This document shows, piece after piece, positions 1 through 8,375 of a stretch of DNA of 25,305 bases. Made by a program: the position numbers and the translations under genes. The notes under the pieces were generated by a model. That model saw only the letters and a list, made by a program, of their open reading frames with translations, did no database searches and was not told where the DNA came from. How positions within the stretch are numbered: position 1 is the stretch's first letter; each line of letters opens with the position of its first letter. Source of the stretch: a virus; the IMG/VR virus record IMGVR_UViG_3300025872_000279, positions 1-25,305 of that record, one strand, 5' to 3'.

Positions 1-62
1 CTGGCTCCTCCGCCACCTTTACCGCTATCACTGCCGGCGCCGATGAGGTAGCGCTGTCTCAT
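1..62 (-). CDS. J: Tail tip / host specificity protein J, first 20 codons only
   Basis: Only the N-terminus is inside the window; the gene continues past position 1. The start ATG overlaps the stop of the I-like gene as ATGA, with GGAGG about 10 nt upstream inside that gene. The visible protein begins MRQRYLIGAGSDSGKGGGG, a short glycine/serine-rich leader of the kind found at the start of lambda J-type proteins. In lambda, J follows I directly and forms the central tail fibre that recognises the receptor. The assignment rests mainly on position after K and I, because too little sequence is present for homology. Confidence 0.72.
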   Translation of the reverse strand, partial: MRQRYLIGAGSDSGKGGGGA

Positions 63-682
63 AGCGCAATATCCTCCGTCGCGATCCCGGCCGAAATCAC
101 CGCCGAGCCGACCCGCATCCGCCCATAGCCCACCGGCACCGGATGCCCCTGCGCGATCGTATTGACCGCCCCATTGAAGATGAACGAGGGCTTATTCTCA
201 GGCCGCTCACTGATCCCCTGATCGCCCGGCGTTCCCGCCAGGAGCTGCGAAATGCCACCCAGCGCGAGGCTCGCGCCGATGAACCCCATACTGACCACCG
301 CCGACCCCGCCAACGTGAGCCCGCCGCCGGCCGTCGTCATCGCATAGGGGAGCAATTCATACTGATAGGTGACGATCGCGGCCGCCACCAGCACCACGCC
401 GACGATGATGCCGATCGTAGGATCTTTCGCCGCGCCCGCGATCACCGGCACGATCTTGATCGCCTGCCGTCCGGAGGGATACTGCAGCGCATCCAGCTTC
501 ACCAACGGGTCCGGCCCGACGCAGACCTGATAGCCGGGCGTACTGTGCGTCAACAGATGCGCACGAAACTCCGGCTTATTGGCCATGATCGCGCGCAGCG
601 CCTCGGCCGGCGTCTGCACATCGAGCTGCCACCGATGGCCGAACTTCCTGCCCAAGTGACCATAGAGATAGACCGTCTTCAT
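59..682 (-). CDS. I: Tail assembly protein I-like
   Basis: 207 aa. Lambda gpI-type protein needed for assembly of the tail tip, between K and J. The N-terminus (MKTVYLYGHLGRKFG, residues 1-15) is a ubiquitin-like beta-grasp start typical of this family. A glycine/alanine-rich hydrophobic segment occupies roughly residues 75-140, and the C-terminus carries the family-typical pattern PVPVGYGRMRVGS near residue 185. The ATG at 682 overlaps the K stop as ATGA and has AAGGA about 6 nt upstream. A longer open frame extends to 934, but that part is a shadow of the K gene. Role and placement follow the lambda family; no biochemical activity is known for it. Confidence 0.85.
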   Translation of the reverse strand: MKTVYLYGHLGRKFGHRWQLDVQTPAEALRAIMANKPEFRAHLLTHSTPGYQVCVGPDPLVKLDALQYPSGRQAIKIVPVIAGAAKDPTIGIIVGVVLVAAAIVTYQYELLPYAMTTAGGGLTLAGSAVVSMGFIGASLALGGISQLLAGTPGDQGISERPENKPSFIFNGAVNTIAQGHPVPVGYGRMRVGSAVISAGIATEDIAL

Positions 683-1386
683 GCCAGATCCTTGTGCCGT
701 AGATAGAGCACGGCGTTCTTCTGCCAGTAGCCGCCGAAGACATCGCGCCCGCTCAACCGGTTCATCGGGTGATGGAGGATCATCCCGTCGCCCAGATAGA
801 TGGCCGCATGGTTCGCGACATTGGCCCCGAGCTGGATCAGGATGGCGTCGTGAGGGCAGAGCTGACTGCGATCGATCACCTGAAAGCCCGCCGCCGAGAA
901 ATTGTCCCGATAGAGATTCTGCCCGGCCTTCCACCAGTCGTCCTGCCGGTCGAAGTCCGGCAGATCAATCTTCACTTCCCGCTGGTAATAGTCTTTGACG
1001 AGGGCATAGCAATCGAGCACGCCGTGAGAAAACACCCGCCCGATCAGCGGCGCGACATAGCCGGACGGCGTGAATTCGTGCAGGGCCCCCGTCGGCCAGC
1101 TCAGAATGATCCATGGCAGCCCGGACGCCTCACACCCGACCAGATCGGCCTGCGACGGCGTCGCCGGCAGATGCGGATGGCTGTGCACCACGGCCAGCAC
1201 GTCGCCGGACTCCTCCGCTGCGGCATAGTCTTCAGGAGCCAGGCGAAATTGCCCCGCGCCGGCCGCCAGATTCCGGCAAGGCCAGTACACTTCTTTCCCC
1301 TTTCGAACGAGCAGCAGGCCGCAGCATTCACGCGGCATCTCCTGCGCCGCATGGGCCTTGATGCGCTCCAGCGTGGCCTCTGTCAT
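679..1386 (-). CDS. K: Tail tip protein K: JAMM metalloprotease plus NlpC/P60 peptidase
   Basis: 235 aa, two domains. The JAMM/MPN+ domain has Glu20 (PRECCGLL) and the canonical H-S-H-x10-D motif at His68, His70 and Asp81, which binds zinc. The NlpC/P60 domain has its catalytic Cys at 126 (GVLDCYALV) and a His at 193 (ANHAAIYLGDG). Lambda gpK has this same fusion and acts at the tail tip; the NlpC domain is a predicted cell-wall hydrolase that could open peptidoglycan during DNA entry. The ATG at 1386 overlaps the L stop as ATGA. An in-frame extension to 1458 duplicates coding sequence of L and lacks a reason to be used. All key residues are present. Confidence 0.95.
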   Translation of the reverse strand: MTEATLERIKAHAAQEMPRECCGLLLVRKGKEVYWPCRNLAAGAGQFRLAPEDYAAAEESGDVLAVVHSHPHLPATPSQADLVGCEASGLPWIILSWPTGALHEFTPSGYVAPLIGRVFSHGVLDCYALVKDYYQREVKIDLPDFDRQDDWWKAGQNLYRDNFSAAGFQVIDRSQLCPHDAILIQLGANVANHAAIYLGDGMILHHPMNRLSGRDVFGGYWQKNAVLYLRHKDLA

Positions 1387-2081
1387 CGTTGCACCACTCC
1401 GGCCCCGACAAATCCCCCATAGGGCAGAATCGCATTCGCCCCGAACCGCATCTTGCAACTCTGCACGCGCTTGCCGCAGGCATCATCTGCCAGGACGGCG
1501 GTCGGTACATCGTTGATCGTCGCCACCGCGCCGCCCGCATAGCTGCACTCCGCGCTGCGATATACCCACGTGCAGACATGCTGCACGATCTGCCGCCGTG
1601 GCAGCCGCACGCCGGTGATGTCCAGGCTGGAGGCCAGCTCGAACTCGATCGAGAGCTTCGTGTGCGAGGTCTTGCGATTGATCACATAGAGATCGTCAGG
1701 AAAGGCGGCCGTCGGATCCGCCGTGGGGTTGATCCCGCCGGGGAAATTGACCGCATCGAGATATTTCGCCAGCGTGCGCTTGCGCGTCACCGTCGTGCCG
1801 ATGAGGTCGTCATAGGCATCGGCCAGCGCGCCGATCACGCCGTCCACGTTCTGCATCTTGAGGCTCGGCCTCGGTAGCTTCCCCTTGCCGGTAAATTCAA
1901 ACCCCGTCGCCTCGATCGGCATCGGCGCATAGGTGTTCCCGTTCCAGACGATGGACGCCCGCAACTGGTTCGTGCCCGCATGAAAGCGATACAGTGTGCC
2001 GCCCAAGGCCGTCGCATCCACCTCGAAGAGTTCGATGATGGCATCGCCCGCGAGTGCCTGGATATCCGCATGGATACTCAT
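1383..2081 (-). CDS. L: Minor tail protein L (iron-sulfur cluster type)
   Basis: 232 aa, the length expected for lambda gpL. Four C-terminal cysteines (Cys170, 179, 202 and 209) sit in the family pattern HVCTWVYRSAEC ... DDACGKRVQSC, followed by the characteristic ending FGANAILPYGGFVG. In lambda gpL the equivalent cysteines bind an iron-sulfur cluster. The protein is a tail-tip component acting between M and K. The start overlaps the M stop as ATGA, and a GAGGAGG sequence lies about 11 nt upstream. The N-terminal half (SIHADIQALAGDAIIELFEVD) is also typical of the family. Confidence 0.94.
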   Translation of the reverse strand: MSIHADIQALAGDAIIELFEVDATALGGTLYRFHAGTNQLRASIVWNGNTYAPMPIEATGFEFTGKGKLPRPSLKMQNVDGVIGALADAYDDLIGTTVTRKRTLAKYLDAVNFPGGINPTADPTAAFPDDLYVINRKTSHTKLSIEFELASSLDITGVRLPRRQIVQHVCTWVYRSAECSYAGGAVATINDVPTAVLADDACGKRVQSCKMRFGANAILPYGGFVGAGVVQR

Positions 2082-2422
2082 GACGGATCGGCGACCTCCT
2101 CAAACGTGGCCGTGATGGTGTCCGTCGTCGGCGTGGCCACCGTGCGCGTCCAAGAGCGGCAGAGAAAGTTCGACGACGAGCCAGCCCTCGGCGGTGTCCA
2201 CACAAAGGGCGTCACATGCGTCGCGTTCGTCACAAAGAACGCTTCGATCGTATCGGCGTCCGCCACCAGCACATTCGCGAAGGTGAGCTGCCAGACCTGG
2301 AGATCCGCATTCAGTCCGTCGGCGGCCCGCTGCTCATAGCCGTCGCCGAAGCGCGTGGCCAGCGTACGCGGCTTGCGCTGAGACGAGGCGGAGAAGGAGG
2401 GCGCGATGGTGAACGTCGCCAT
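2078..2422 (-). CDS. M: Minor tail protein M
   Basis: 114 aa, the usual length of lambda gpM. The signature RFGDGYEQRAADGLN at residues 24-38 is the hallmark of the phage minor tail family. The protein joins the tape measure complex to the L/K/I/J tip. The start shares one base with the tape measure stop (TAATG), so translation is probably coupled. Position between tape measure and L agrees with lambda order. Confidence 0.93.
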   Translation of the reverse strand: MATFTIAPSFSASSQRKPRTLATRFGDGYEQRAADGLNADLQVWQLTFANVLVADADTIEAFFVTNATHVTPFVWTPPRAGSSSNFLCRSWTRTVATPTTDTITATFEEVADPS

Positions 2423-4533
2423 TAGGCCATGCCTCCCGCCAGCAACCCGCCCGGGCGCTGCTCTTCAATCAGTTTCGCTTCCACCAACCGGCTCAGATCG
2501 CGCGCCAGCTTCGAGAAATTCGCCCCGTCGCCCGCGCCGCTTTGCTGCATGCCGCTGCCGGCATTGACCGTGATGGCGATGTTGATCCCGTTTCCGTTGC
2601 CTTGCTGCCCCGGTGTGCGGACTTCGACCGTCTCGCCGGGCGTGGCCCAGAACCCGACCGGCGTCCGATCCGTGCCGCCCGTCCCAGGCACGACGAACCG
2701 CCCGCCCGTGGCAAATCCGGTGCCGCTCGCTGCCAATGATGTCGTGAGCGCCGATTCCCCGCCGCCGAAGCCAAATCCCATCCCGGAGAAGGCCCCGACG
2801 AACGATTTCACCATGAGCTGTGCGCCCATCTGGGCCACGAGCTGATTGATGATCGTCAGGATGCTCTTGCCGATGTCCCGCAGCCGCTGCAGCCGCCCCT
2901 CGGCCGCGTCGAAGAGGAACTTCTGCACCCCCTGCTCGGCCGTCTGGAAGAACCGCCGCGACATATCGGACGCCATGCCGAACATGGATTGATCGGTCGC
3001 ATATTTGCGCAGCCCTTGCGCCCACCCGGCGAAGAAGTCGTCACTCGCCTGCTTGCTGGCGGCATCGACCCGTGTGAGGGTCTGGATCATCACCGTCTCT
3101 TTTTCCTGCTCCGTCAGCCTGGTGCGGGACAGAATCATGCGGGCCAGCTCGTCGTCCTTATTCTGCCAGGCGATCAGGAGATTCCCGGCGCTGCTCATTT
3201 CCAAATCCAGCCGCTGTGCGAGATTCGCCCGCACCAGCTCCATCTGATGGGTATAGACGAACTCCTGCGAGGCCCCGACCTGCTGGCCGTAATCCAGCCA
3301 GGCCTGCGCGTTCATCGCGAGGTCCGCCAGTTCGTTCTTCGCCATCTGCTGGCGATCCAGATCATATTTGACGAGCCCGCGCCCCAGCGCTTCCTGCTTA
3401 TGCCCGGAAATATCATCGATGCGCTGCTGCGTCGCCCACGTCTCCTCCATCGCCTGCCGGGCCTCAGCATTGCGCCGCGATTCGGCGTCAAACTCAATAT
3501 CATTGGCCCGGTTCTGTGCAAGGAAGATCTCCAGCTTCGCCCTGCCGAGCACTTCCTGCTCCTTCTCAAGCTGTTGCCGGACCCTGTATTGCCCGATAAA
3601 TTGCTCCGTGAGCCGTTTCCCGATCTCCTCTTGCTCTTTCGCTTGCGCCGGAGTCTGAAAATATGGAGGAGCCACCGCATTCTCAACACCAGGCGGAGCG
3701 GGCAAGATCCGAAGATTGCGGCCGCCCTCGTTCGGTTTGACCACGCCGATGCCCGAGTCCGTTTTCCCGAGCCCGGACAACGCGCCGGCGGCGGCATGCG
3801 CATCCTCAATGATCGTGCGGAGCGCGTGCGTGACCGCGTCAAACTTTGGAATGAGGGCGGTCCCGATGTCATTCGTGACGCCGCGAATCGCGCTCCCCAG
3901 CTTCGTCATTTCATCGTTGAAATGCTCCGCCGCCTTGGCGTCCTTTTCGCTCATCACCAGGCCGAGCTGATCCGCCTCGGCAAATGCCTCCCGCATGCTC
4001 GAATTAAGCAGCGGGAGCACATCCTTCCCCGTCTTGCCCAGGGACAGCATGGACAGCGCCGTCTTTTCAGGGCCGTCCGGCATGAGCCGGAACTTATCGT
4101 TCAGCTCCAGCAGGACCTGCGTCGTGCCCTTGAGCTGCCCGCTTGCTGTCACCACCGAAATACCCAGACGCTCGAAGGTCCGCTGCGCCTCCGCATTACC
4201 GGTCGAGGCTGACAGCATTTCCTTCGACAAGAACCCAACCGTTTTCGTGAGCCCCTGGAGATCGGTATCAGACAGCTTCGCCGCATATTGCAGCCGGGCC
4301 GTATCCTCGACGGTCGTGCCCATGCGCTGGCTGGCCTTGACGAGCTCGTCGCCATAGTTCGCGGTGCTCTTCGCCACGGCGAACAGCGCCGTGCCGGCGG
4401 CCGTCAGTTGTGTCTTCCAGTCCTTGATGAAGCTGTTGAATTGCCCCAGCGCGCCCTGGCTATTTTTCAATTCTTGGGTGAATTGATCACTGACCAATTT
4501 GAGGACTAATGCTAGCTCTCTATTTTCAGCCAT
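2422..4533 (-). CDS. H: Tail tape measure protein
   Basis: 703 aa. It sets tail length and is thought to pass into the cell with DNA. Evidence: position between tail chaperone and M; a long helical body rich in Ala, Gln, Glu and Lys; the N-terminal module LKLVSDQFTQELKNSQGALG; the motif DELVKASQRMGTTVEDTARLQ typical of tape measures; and a glycine-rich C-terminus (FATGGRFVVPGTGGTD near residue 610) shared by lambda-type tape measures. About 700 residues is somewhat shorter than lambda gpH (853 aa), so a shorter tail is expected. Its first 24 or so codons are strikingly A+T-rich (26 G+C in 73 bases, 4461-4533, hand count) compared with the rest, and its start overlaps the HNH gene by 8 bases. 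Confidence 0.93.
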   Translation of the reverse strand: MAENRELALVLKLVSDQFTQELKNSQGALGQFNSFIKDWKTQLTAAGTALFAVAKSTANYGDELVKASQRMGTTVEDTARLQYAAKLSDTDLQGLTKTVGFLSKEMLSASTGNAEAQRTFERLGISVVTASGQLKGTTQVLLELNDKFRLMPDGPEKTALSMLSLGKTGKDVLPLLNSSMREAFAEADQLGLVMSEKDAKAAEHFNDEMTKLGSAIRGVTNDIGTALIPKFDAVTHALRTIIEDAHAAAGALSGLGKTDSGIGVVKPNEGGRNLRILPAPPGVENAVAPPYFQTPAQAKEQEEIGKRLTEQFIGQYRVRQQLEKEQEVLGRAKLEIFLAQNRANDIEFDAESRRNAEARQAMEETWATQQRIDDISGHKQEALGRGLVKYDLDRQQMAKNELADLAMNAQAWLDYGQQVGASQEFVYTHQMELVRANLAQRLDLEMSSAGNLLIAWQNKDDELARMILSRTRLTEQEKETVMIQTLTRVDAASKQASDDFFAGWAQGLRKYATDQSMFGMASDMSRRFFQTAEQGVQKFLFDAAEGRLQRLRDIGKSILTIINQLVAQMGAQLMVKSFVGAFSGMGFGFGGGESALTTSLAASGTGFATGGRFVVPGTGGTDRTPVGFWATPGETVEVRTPGQQGNGNGINIAITVNAGSGMQQSGAGDGANFSKLARDLSRLVEAKLIEEQRPGGLLAGGMA

Positions 4534-5230
4534 GATTAACCTGCAACACTGGTTTCATGTCTACTCGCGCGCTCTTCCTGCGATTGCATGACGGACAGGC
4601 CAAGGCGAGATTGCTCGGCCAGTTTGAACCTCCTCTCGACAGAGGAATTATATGGTCCACCTGAAAATTTACTCCCAGATTCCCGAGGCAGTAGGCACAC
4701 CGATTTGATTGCAGGTTCAGAAGGTTCTCAATATCTGATGGCACCCAGCGGCCTTCGGCAGCTCGTTCTCGCGCCCGTCTTCGTTGCCATGCAGCACGAT
4801 AACGGAGTCTATTTTCTTTCCTATACTCACGACGATGTTCGATGTTTTTCTTGGCCCACTCGCGCCCTTTCACTCGATGCAATTCAAGATCGCGGCGCCG
4901 ACGGTCAAGAGCTTTTATCCGCTGCTCTTCCTTATGCTTCTCATACCAAGCCTTAAACGCAGCGGATCGCCTTGCAGCATTGCGCTTGCTATAGTCCTTT
5001 GCATACTGCTGGAGATGCTCTTTCTGGCGTGCTCGCCACTCCTTCATATAGGCCTGTCGGGACAGCCTCTTCCGCGCACGGTTCTCTTGATGCCACTTCG
5101 CGGCATATGACTTCATGCACGACTTACACCGACTAGTGAGCCCGCTCTTTTTCCTACCTCGATGAAATGCAGAACGTGGAAGCTCAAGACGACAAGCCAC
5201 GCAACGCACAAATTCACGATTATCCGCCAT
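4526..5230 (-). CDS. HNH endonuclease (probable free-standing homing endonuclease)
   Basis: 234 aa. Three regions are visible. A zinc-ribbon-like N-terminus has C10-x2-C13 and C35-x2-C38. A very basic helical linker (about 40-160) is rich in Arg, Lys and Tyr. The C-terminal HNH nuclease (about 175-221) has C178-x2-C181, the catalytic DH pair at 192-193 (QVDHIIPLSRGG), Asn207, and C212-x2-C215. All nuclease residues look intact. It lies between the exported-protein block and the tape measure, overlapping the latter by 8 bases. A 60-base line inside it (4621-4680) has 25 G+C, well below the core genes, which indicates separate origin. It could also have a packaging role, as some phage HNH proteins do, but its position far from the terminase favours homing. 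Confidence 0.93.
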   Translation of the reverse strand: MADNREFVRCVACRLELPRSAFHRGRKKSGLTSRCKSCMKSYAAKWHQENRARKRLSRQAYMKEWRARQKEHLQQYAKDYSKRNAARRSAAFKAWYEKHKEEQRIKALDRRRRDLELHRVKGREWAKKNIEHRREYRKENRLRYRAAWQRRRARERAAEGRWVPSDIENLLNLQSNRCAYCLGNLGVNFQVDHIIPLSRGGSNWPSNLALACPSCNRRKSARVDMKPVLQVNHG

Positions 5231-5251
5231 GGCGTGACGCTCCGCAGTCGA

Positions 5252-5518
5252 TTAGTCGGGTTTCTTCTCGCCTTCAGCCTTCGCAATCCGCTCCATCAGG
5301 AGCTTGACCTGCTGCTCCAGCGCCGTGCGCCGCGTGCGCTCCTGCTCGATCATCACGGCCAACTCCGCAATCTTCCGCTCCTCACCGTCCCGCTGCTTCT
5401 TGAGCATGGACAAATGGACCTCTTCGACCGGGCACGCCGTCTTGTCATCCGCCTGCGCCAGCGATCCCGCGATCAACACGATCACCAGCGCGCATACAAA
5501 GACTTTCGCGGCTAACAT
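5252..5518 (-). CDS. Small exported coiled-coil protein
   Basis: 88 aa. A Sec signal peptide is clear: MLAAK, a hydrophobic core VFVCALVIVLIAGSL, then the AXA site AQA at 21-23 before DDK. The mature part, about 65 residues, is almost wholly charged helix with heptad-like spacing (LKKQRDGEERKIAELAVMIEQ) and one Cys at residue 29. It overlaps the beta-helix gene by 7 bases and has AAGGGAG just upstream of the ATG. A periplasmic coiled coil of this size recalls spanin-like or envelope-tethered proteins, but no spanin partner is seen here and the function is unknown. It is probably co-expressed with the beta-helix protein. Confidence 0.75.
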   Translation of the reverse strand: MLAAKVFVCALVIVLIAGSLAQADDKTACPVEEVHLSMLKKQRDGEERKIAELAVMIEQERTRRTALEQQVKLLMERIAKAEGEKKPD

Positions 5519-7623
5519 GGAATCTCCCTTCGCATCCTGGTCGCCCAGGTCGTTTTAGTTTGCGCCGCCACCCGGCAGAACCCCGCCCAGCGTTGCGTTT
5601 GCTCCGCAATAAAGGCCGTGAGGTCATCGCGCAGGATGTCGAGGTCTGACCGACGCAGATTGATCGTAGGATTGAAGACAGGGGAGGACGTGCCCGCTCC
5701 TAATTCATACCCTGCTACGCCGAGATAGGTGGTCCGTGAGGCCCCAACCAGCACCCCGGTTGTGGCATTGGCAATCGTGCCATCGTTCGCCCCTTGCAAG
5801 TTGTTCGCATTGACCGTCGTAACACTATAGTCAATGACGCTGTAGCAATCCAATCGTTGGGGGCATGACCCGCCAGAGCCACCTGCATTCACAATCACGT
5901 TACTCTCAAGCGCGATCGGTCCATCTTGCGTGACAAGGTTTTCGATGCTGATTTGACCCCCGACCGCCGTATTGCGGTAGATCTGAATCCCGCCGATCTT
6001 GCTCGTGCGGGCATAGCCAATCACAAATGATCCTGTGCCCGATGCTGTCCCGGTCGCAAATGAGAGATTGTGATAGATCTCGCCCGTCGTGCGAACACGA
6101 GTCGCCTGCAATTCATCGGTGATCCAATAGGTCGGAGAGGTGCCGGCTGAGGTAATGTCAATCGCCGCGCCGCCATTGGTCAGTGACAACTGGAAGGTAT
6201 CAGTGGTCGCCCCCACTACATAATAGTCCGTGTCCCAAATCTCCAACCCGCCCGGTGCGGCGGTCCCGCCAATCCACTCAATAGACACATGGTTCCCGTT
6301 GCTCATGCCGTGCGCCGTGAGCGTAAAGGTATCCGTTCCGGCGTTGACAGTAGGCGTCCCAGACCCTTTCCTGTGCGTGGCCCCGCCAATGTATGGCGTC
6401 GAGTGTAAGTTGCCGCCCCAGCACGTTACCCCATCGGACTCACAGATATTCCCGCGAATGGTGATACTGTAATTCTCCGTTTTGGTGTTGAGTATTTCCG
6501 CATTCAGCGCGGATGTCTTTGCGCGGTTATGCTCCATCAACAGATAGTACGTACTATAGAGCTTTATCGCATCGGCGTTGTCTGTGGGCAGCACAGATCC
6601 CCCGCAACAGTCAGGATCTGCCGCGCCCCCATCGCCATGCACATATTCAAAGATATTGTTTTGGATCGTGTCGAAATATGACGGGCCAATGCCACTATTC
6701 ACATATTGGGATTGCAGAAACACAAACGAGCAATTCCCATCGTCGTAGCCGTCTTGGAGGTTATAAAACCAGTTCTTCCGAATGACGACGCCATAGGGGG
6801 AGGTATCGGTGCGGGCAATGCGAAATCCCAAACACTGGATGTTGGTGAATTTAATGCCGTCAAGCCACAGGTTTTTTGTGGACCCGTCAACATCGAACAT
6901 CTGGACTTGGTTGGAGCCCGTGGCCCCAAAATCGACGACCGGCTGGGCATCGCCAGGATAGGCCAACCAAATCACCGGCCTCAGACTTTCCCGCAACGCC
7001 ACCTTTTTCCGGTAGCCAGAATCTAGCCCCGTATTCTCCGTGTCATTCATGCCAAGCGTCGTATAATTCCCCGCTCGGAGGTAGAGCACCGTTCCCGCTC
7101 CGCAACTCGTCCAGGCTTTCCCTAACGTCTGCCACGGAGAGGCCAGCGTGCCGCTGCCAGTCGAATCGTTCCCGCTGGTGGCGTCGATAAAACACGCCCC
7201 CGTTGTCCCGACCGTAATGCTCCAGGTGCCCGTCACCTGAGTCCCGAGCGCATCGGTAATCGTCACGGTGATCGGACTTGTCGTGCCCGCCGTGGGAGAC
7301 GGCCAGGTAATCGTGCCCGCCGTGCATCCAGTCGGCCCAATGTCGGTACAGGGTCCAGCGGAAATCGTCATGCCGGAGGGAGCGCCGCTCAAACTGTAGG
7401 TGTACGGCCACTTCCCGCCCACGGCATCGGCGTGGATCTCATAGGGGATGCCGGTATAGGCGCGATAGATCCGGTTCGCGGAGTCCAGTCCAGACGCGGC
7501 GCTGGCACTCGTTGCCACAGGGCGCGCAATGCGGAGTGTTTGATAGGTGACAGCCAGCGCATCAGAGGCCGCCCATGCCATGAGCACCGCACAGAGTAGG
7601 ATACCGATTCGTGTTCGTGTCAT
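5512..7623 (-). CDS. Exported right-handed beta-helix protein with Ig-like domain, spike or depolymerase-like
   Basis: 703 aa. Signal peptide 1-24 (core IGILLCAVLMAWAA, cleavage DALA|VT). Residues about 55-138 look like a putative Ig/cadherin-like domain (YEIHADAVGGKWPYTYSLSG; ITVTITDALG). From about 144 (CFIDATSGNDSTGSGTLASP) begins a parallel beta-helix of the pectate-lyase/DUF1565 type with short asparagine-rich rungs to about 640. A separate module at about 422-498 (FTLTAHGMSNGNHVSIEW ... YYVVGATTDTFQLSL) is one often inserted in phage tail proteins. Such helices commonly bind or cut polysaccharide; no catalytic residues can be assigned by eye. The start overlaps the upstream gene as ATGA. 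A signal peptide on a phage-operon beta-helix is unusual. Confidence 0.85.
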   Translation of the reverse strand: MTRTRIGILLCAVLMAWAASDALAVTYQTLRIARPVATSASAASGLDSANRIYRAYTGIPYEIHADAVGGKWPYTYSLSGAPSGMTISAGPCTDIGPTGCTAGTITWPSPTAGTTSPITVTITDALGTQVTGTWSITVGTTGACFIDATSGNDSTGSGTLASPWQTLGKAWTSCGAGTVLYLRAGNYTTLGMNDTENTGLDSGYRKKVALRESLRPVIWLAYPGDAQPVVDFGATGSNQVQMFDVDGSTKNLWLDGIKFTNIQCLGFRIARTDTSPYGVVIRKNWFYNLQDGYDDGNCSFVFLQSQYVNSGIGPSYFDTIQNNIFEYVHGDGGAADPDCCGGSVLPTDNADAIKLYSTYYLLMEHNRAKTSALNAEILNTKTENYSITIRGNICESDGVTCWGGNLHSTPYIGGATHRKGSGTPTVNAGTDTFTLTAHGMSNGNHVSIEWIGGTAAPGGLEIWDTDYYVVGATTDTFQLSLTNGGAAIDITSAGTSPTYWITDELQATRVRTTGEIYHNLSFATGTASGTGSFVIGYARTSKIGGIQIYRNTAVGGQISIENLVTQDGPIALESNVIVNAGGSGGSCPQRLDCYSVIDYSVTTVNANNLQGANDGTIANATTGVLVGASRTTYLGVAGYELGAGTSSPVFNPTINLRRSDLDILRDDLTAFIAEQTQRWAGFCRVAAQTKTTWATRMRREIPC

Positions 7624-8366
7624 CTCCCCACCCCAAGTAGTCCAAGTTTTGGTGACGCCGCAGCCCCGCCTTCGGTCGTCAGCGCAATCGCAAACGCTTG
7701 CTTGTCGGTGATCGCTGCACCGCCCCAGGTCGAATCCATACTCCCGGTGGCGCTCGCACTCGCCAACGTCACACTGCCAATTTCCCGTTCAAACCGACCG
7801 GCCGCGCTGAAGATGTCATCTACATTGGAGGTCACGCCGGTCGGATTGCTCGGAGTACTGAGGGTATTCGACGCGGTACTGTGCACGCCATAAAACAAGA
7901 ACAGGACCGAGCTAGAATCCGCAGGGGTCAAGGTCGCCGCTCTGACCGTCGTATCGCTCGTCGTATACTGCGTCTGCACCACGGTAATGCCGGTTGAGCA
8001 GTTCCCTGATCCGCTATAGGCATACGCCACCATCGTGATCCCGGTACGATCTGCACCGGCCCACCCAACTGTGTAACTGGCGGGCTCACTGGACGCAATT
8101 CGGCAATAGATCCAATAGGTCGAAGCTGACGTAACGGACTGCTTGGCGACTTGCGTCCAGCCAGTCAACCCGCTATTCGGGTCCGTCGTAGACGACGTGC
8201 GCTTAATCATCATCCACAACACATTGCCGTCTGCCGTGCTTGTTGGGACATTGATGACTTGTGACGCTGTAGACGTACTATCGCCGTCAGCGCGGTTGAC
8301 AAAAGTCAATGCCCACGCCTGGCATGGCAAGAGGAGCGCAATACACAGAATCAGCACACGCAACAT
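7620..8366 (-). CDS. Exported protein of unknown function, all-beta
   Basis: 248 aa. Signal peptide 1-19 (VLILCIALLLP core, CQAWA|LT). The mature protein is Ser/Thr/Ala-rich and reads as a beta-sandwich (TFVNRADGDSTSTASQVINV; GNVLWMMIKRTSSTTDPNSG; ITMVAYAYSGSG; SSVLFLFYGVHS). This pattern resembles jelly-roll-like proteins seen in phage accessory regions, but I cannot name a family. AAGGAG lies 5 nt before the ATG. The stop overlaps the start of the beta-helix gene as ATGA, so the two are probably made together. Confidence 0.78.
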   Translation of the reverse strand: MLRVLILCIALLLPCQAWALTFVNRADGDSTSTASQVINVPTSTADGNVLWMMIKRTSSTTDPNSGLTGWTQVAKQSVTSASTYWIYCRIASSEPASYTVGWAGADRTGITMVAYAYSGSGNCSTGITVVQTQYTTSDTTVRAATLTPADSSSVLFLFYGVHSTASNTLSTPSNPTGVTSNVDDIFSAAGRFEREIGSVTLASASATGSMDSTWGGAAITDKQAFAIALTTEGGAAASPKLGLLGVGR

Positions 8367-8375
8367 AGAGACTCC

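Noticed and set aside
683-934. Extended N-terminus for the I-like protein
   Set aside because: The extension is out-of-frame reading of the K gene; the beta-grasp start begins at 682.
2989-4212. 407-codon open frame on the plus strand
   Set aside because: It lies fully opposite the tape measure gene, reads as Arg/Leu/Pro-rich sequence without domain features, and has no ribosome site. It is a shadow caused by GC-rich codon bias.
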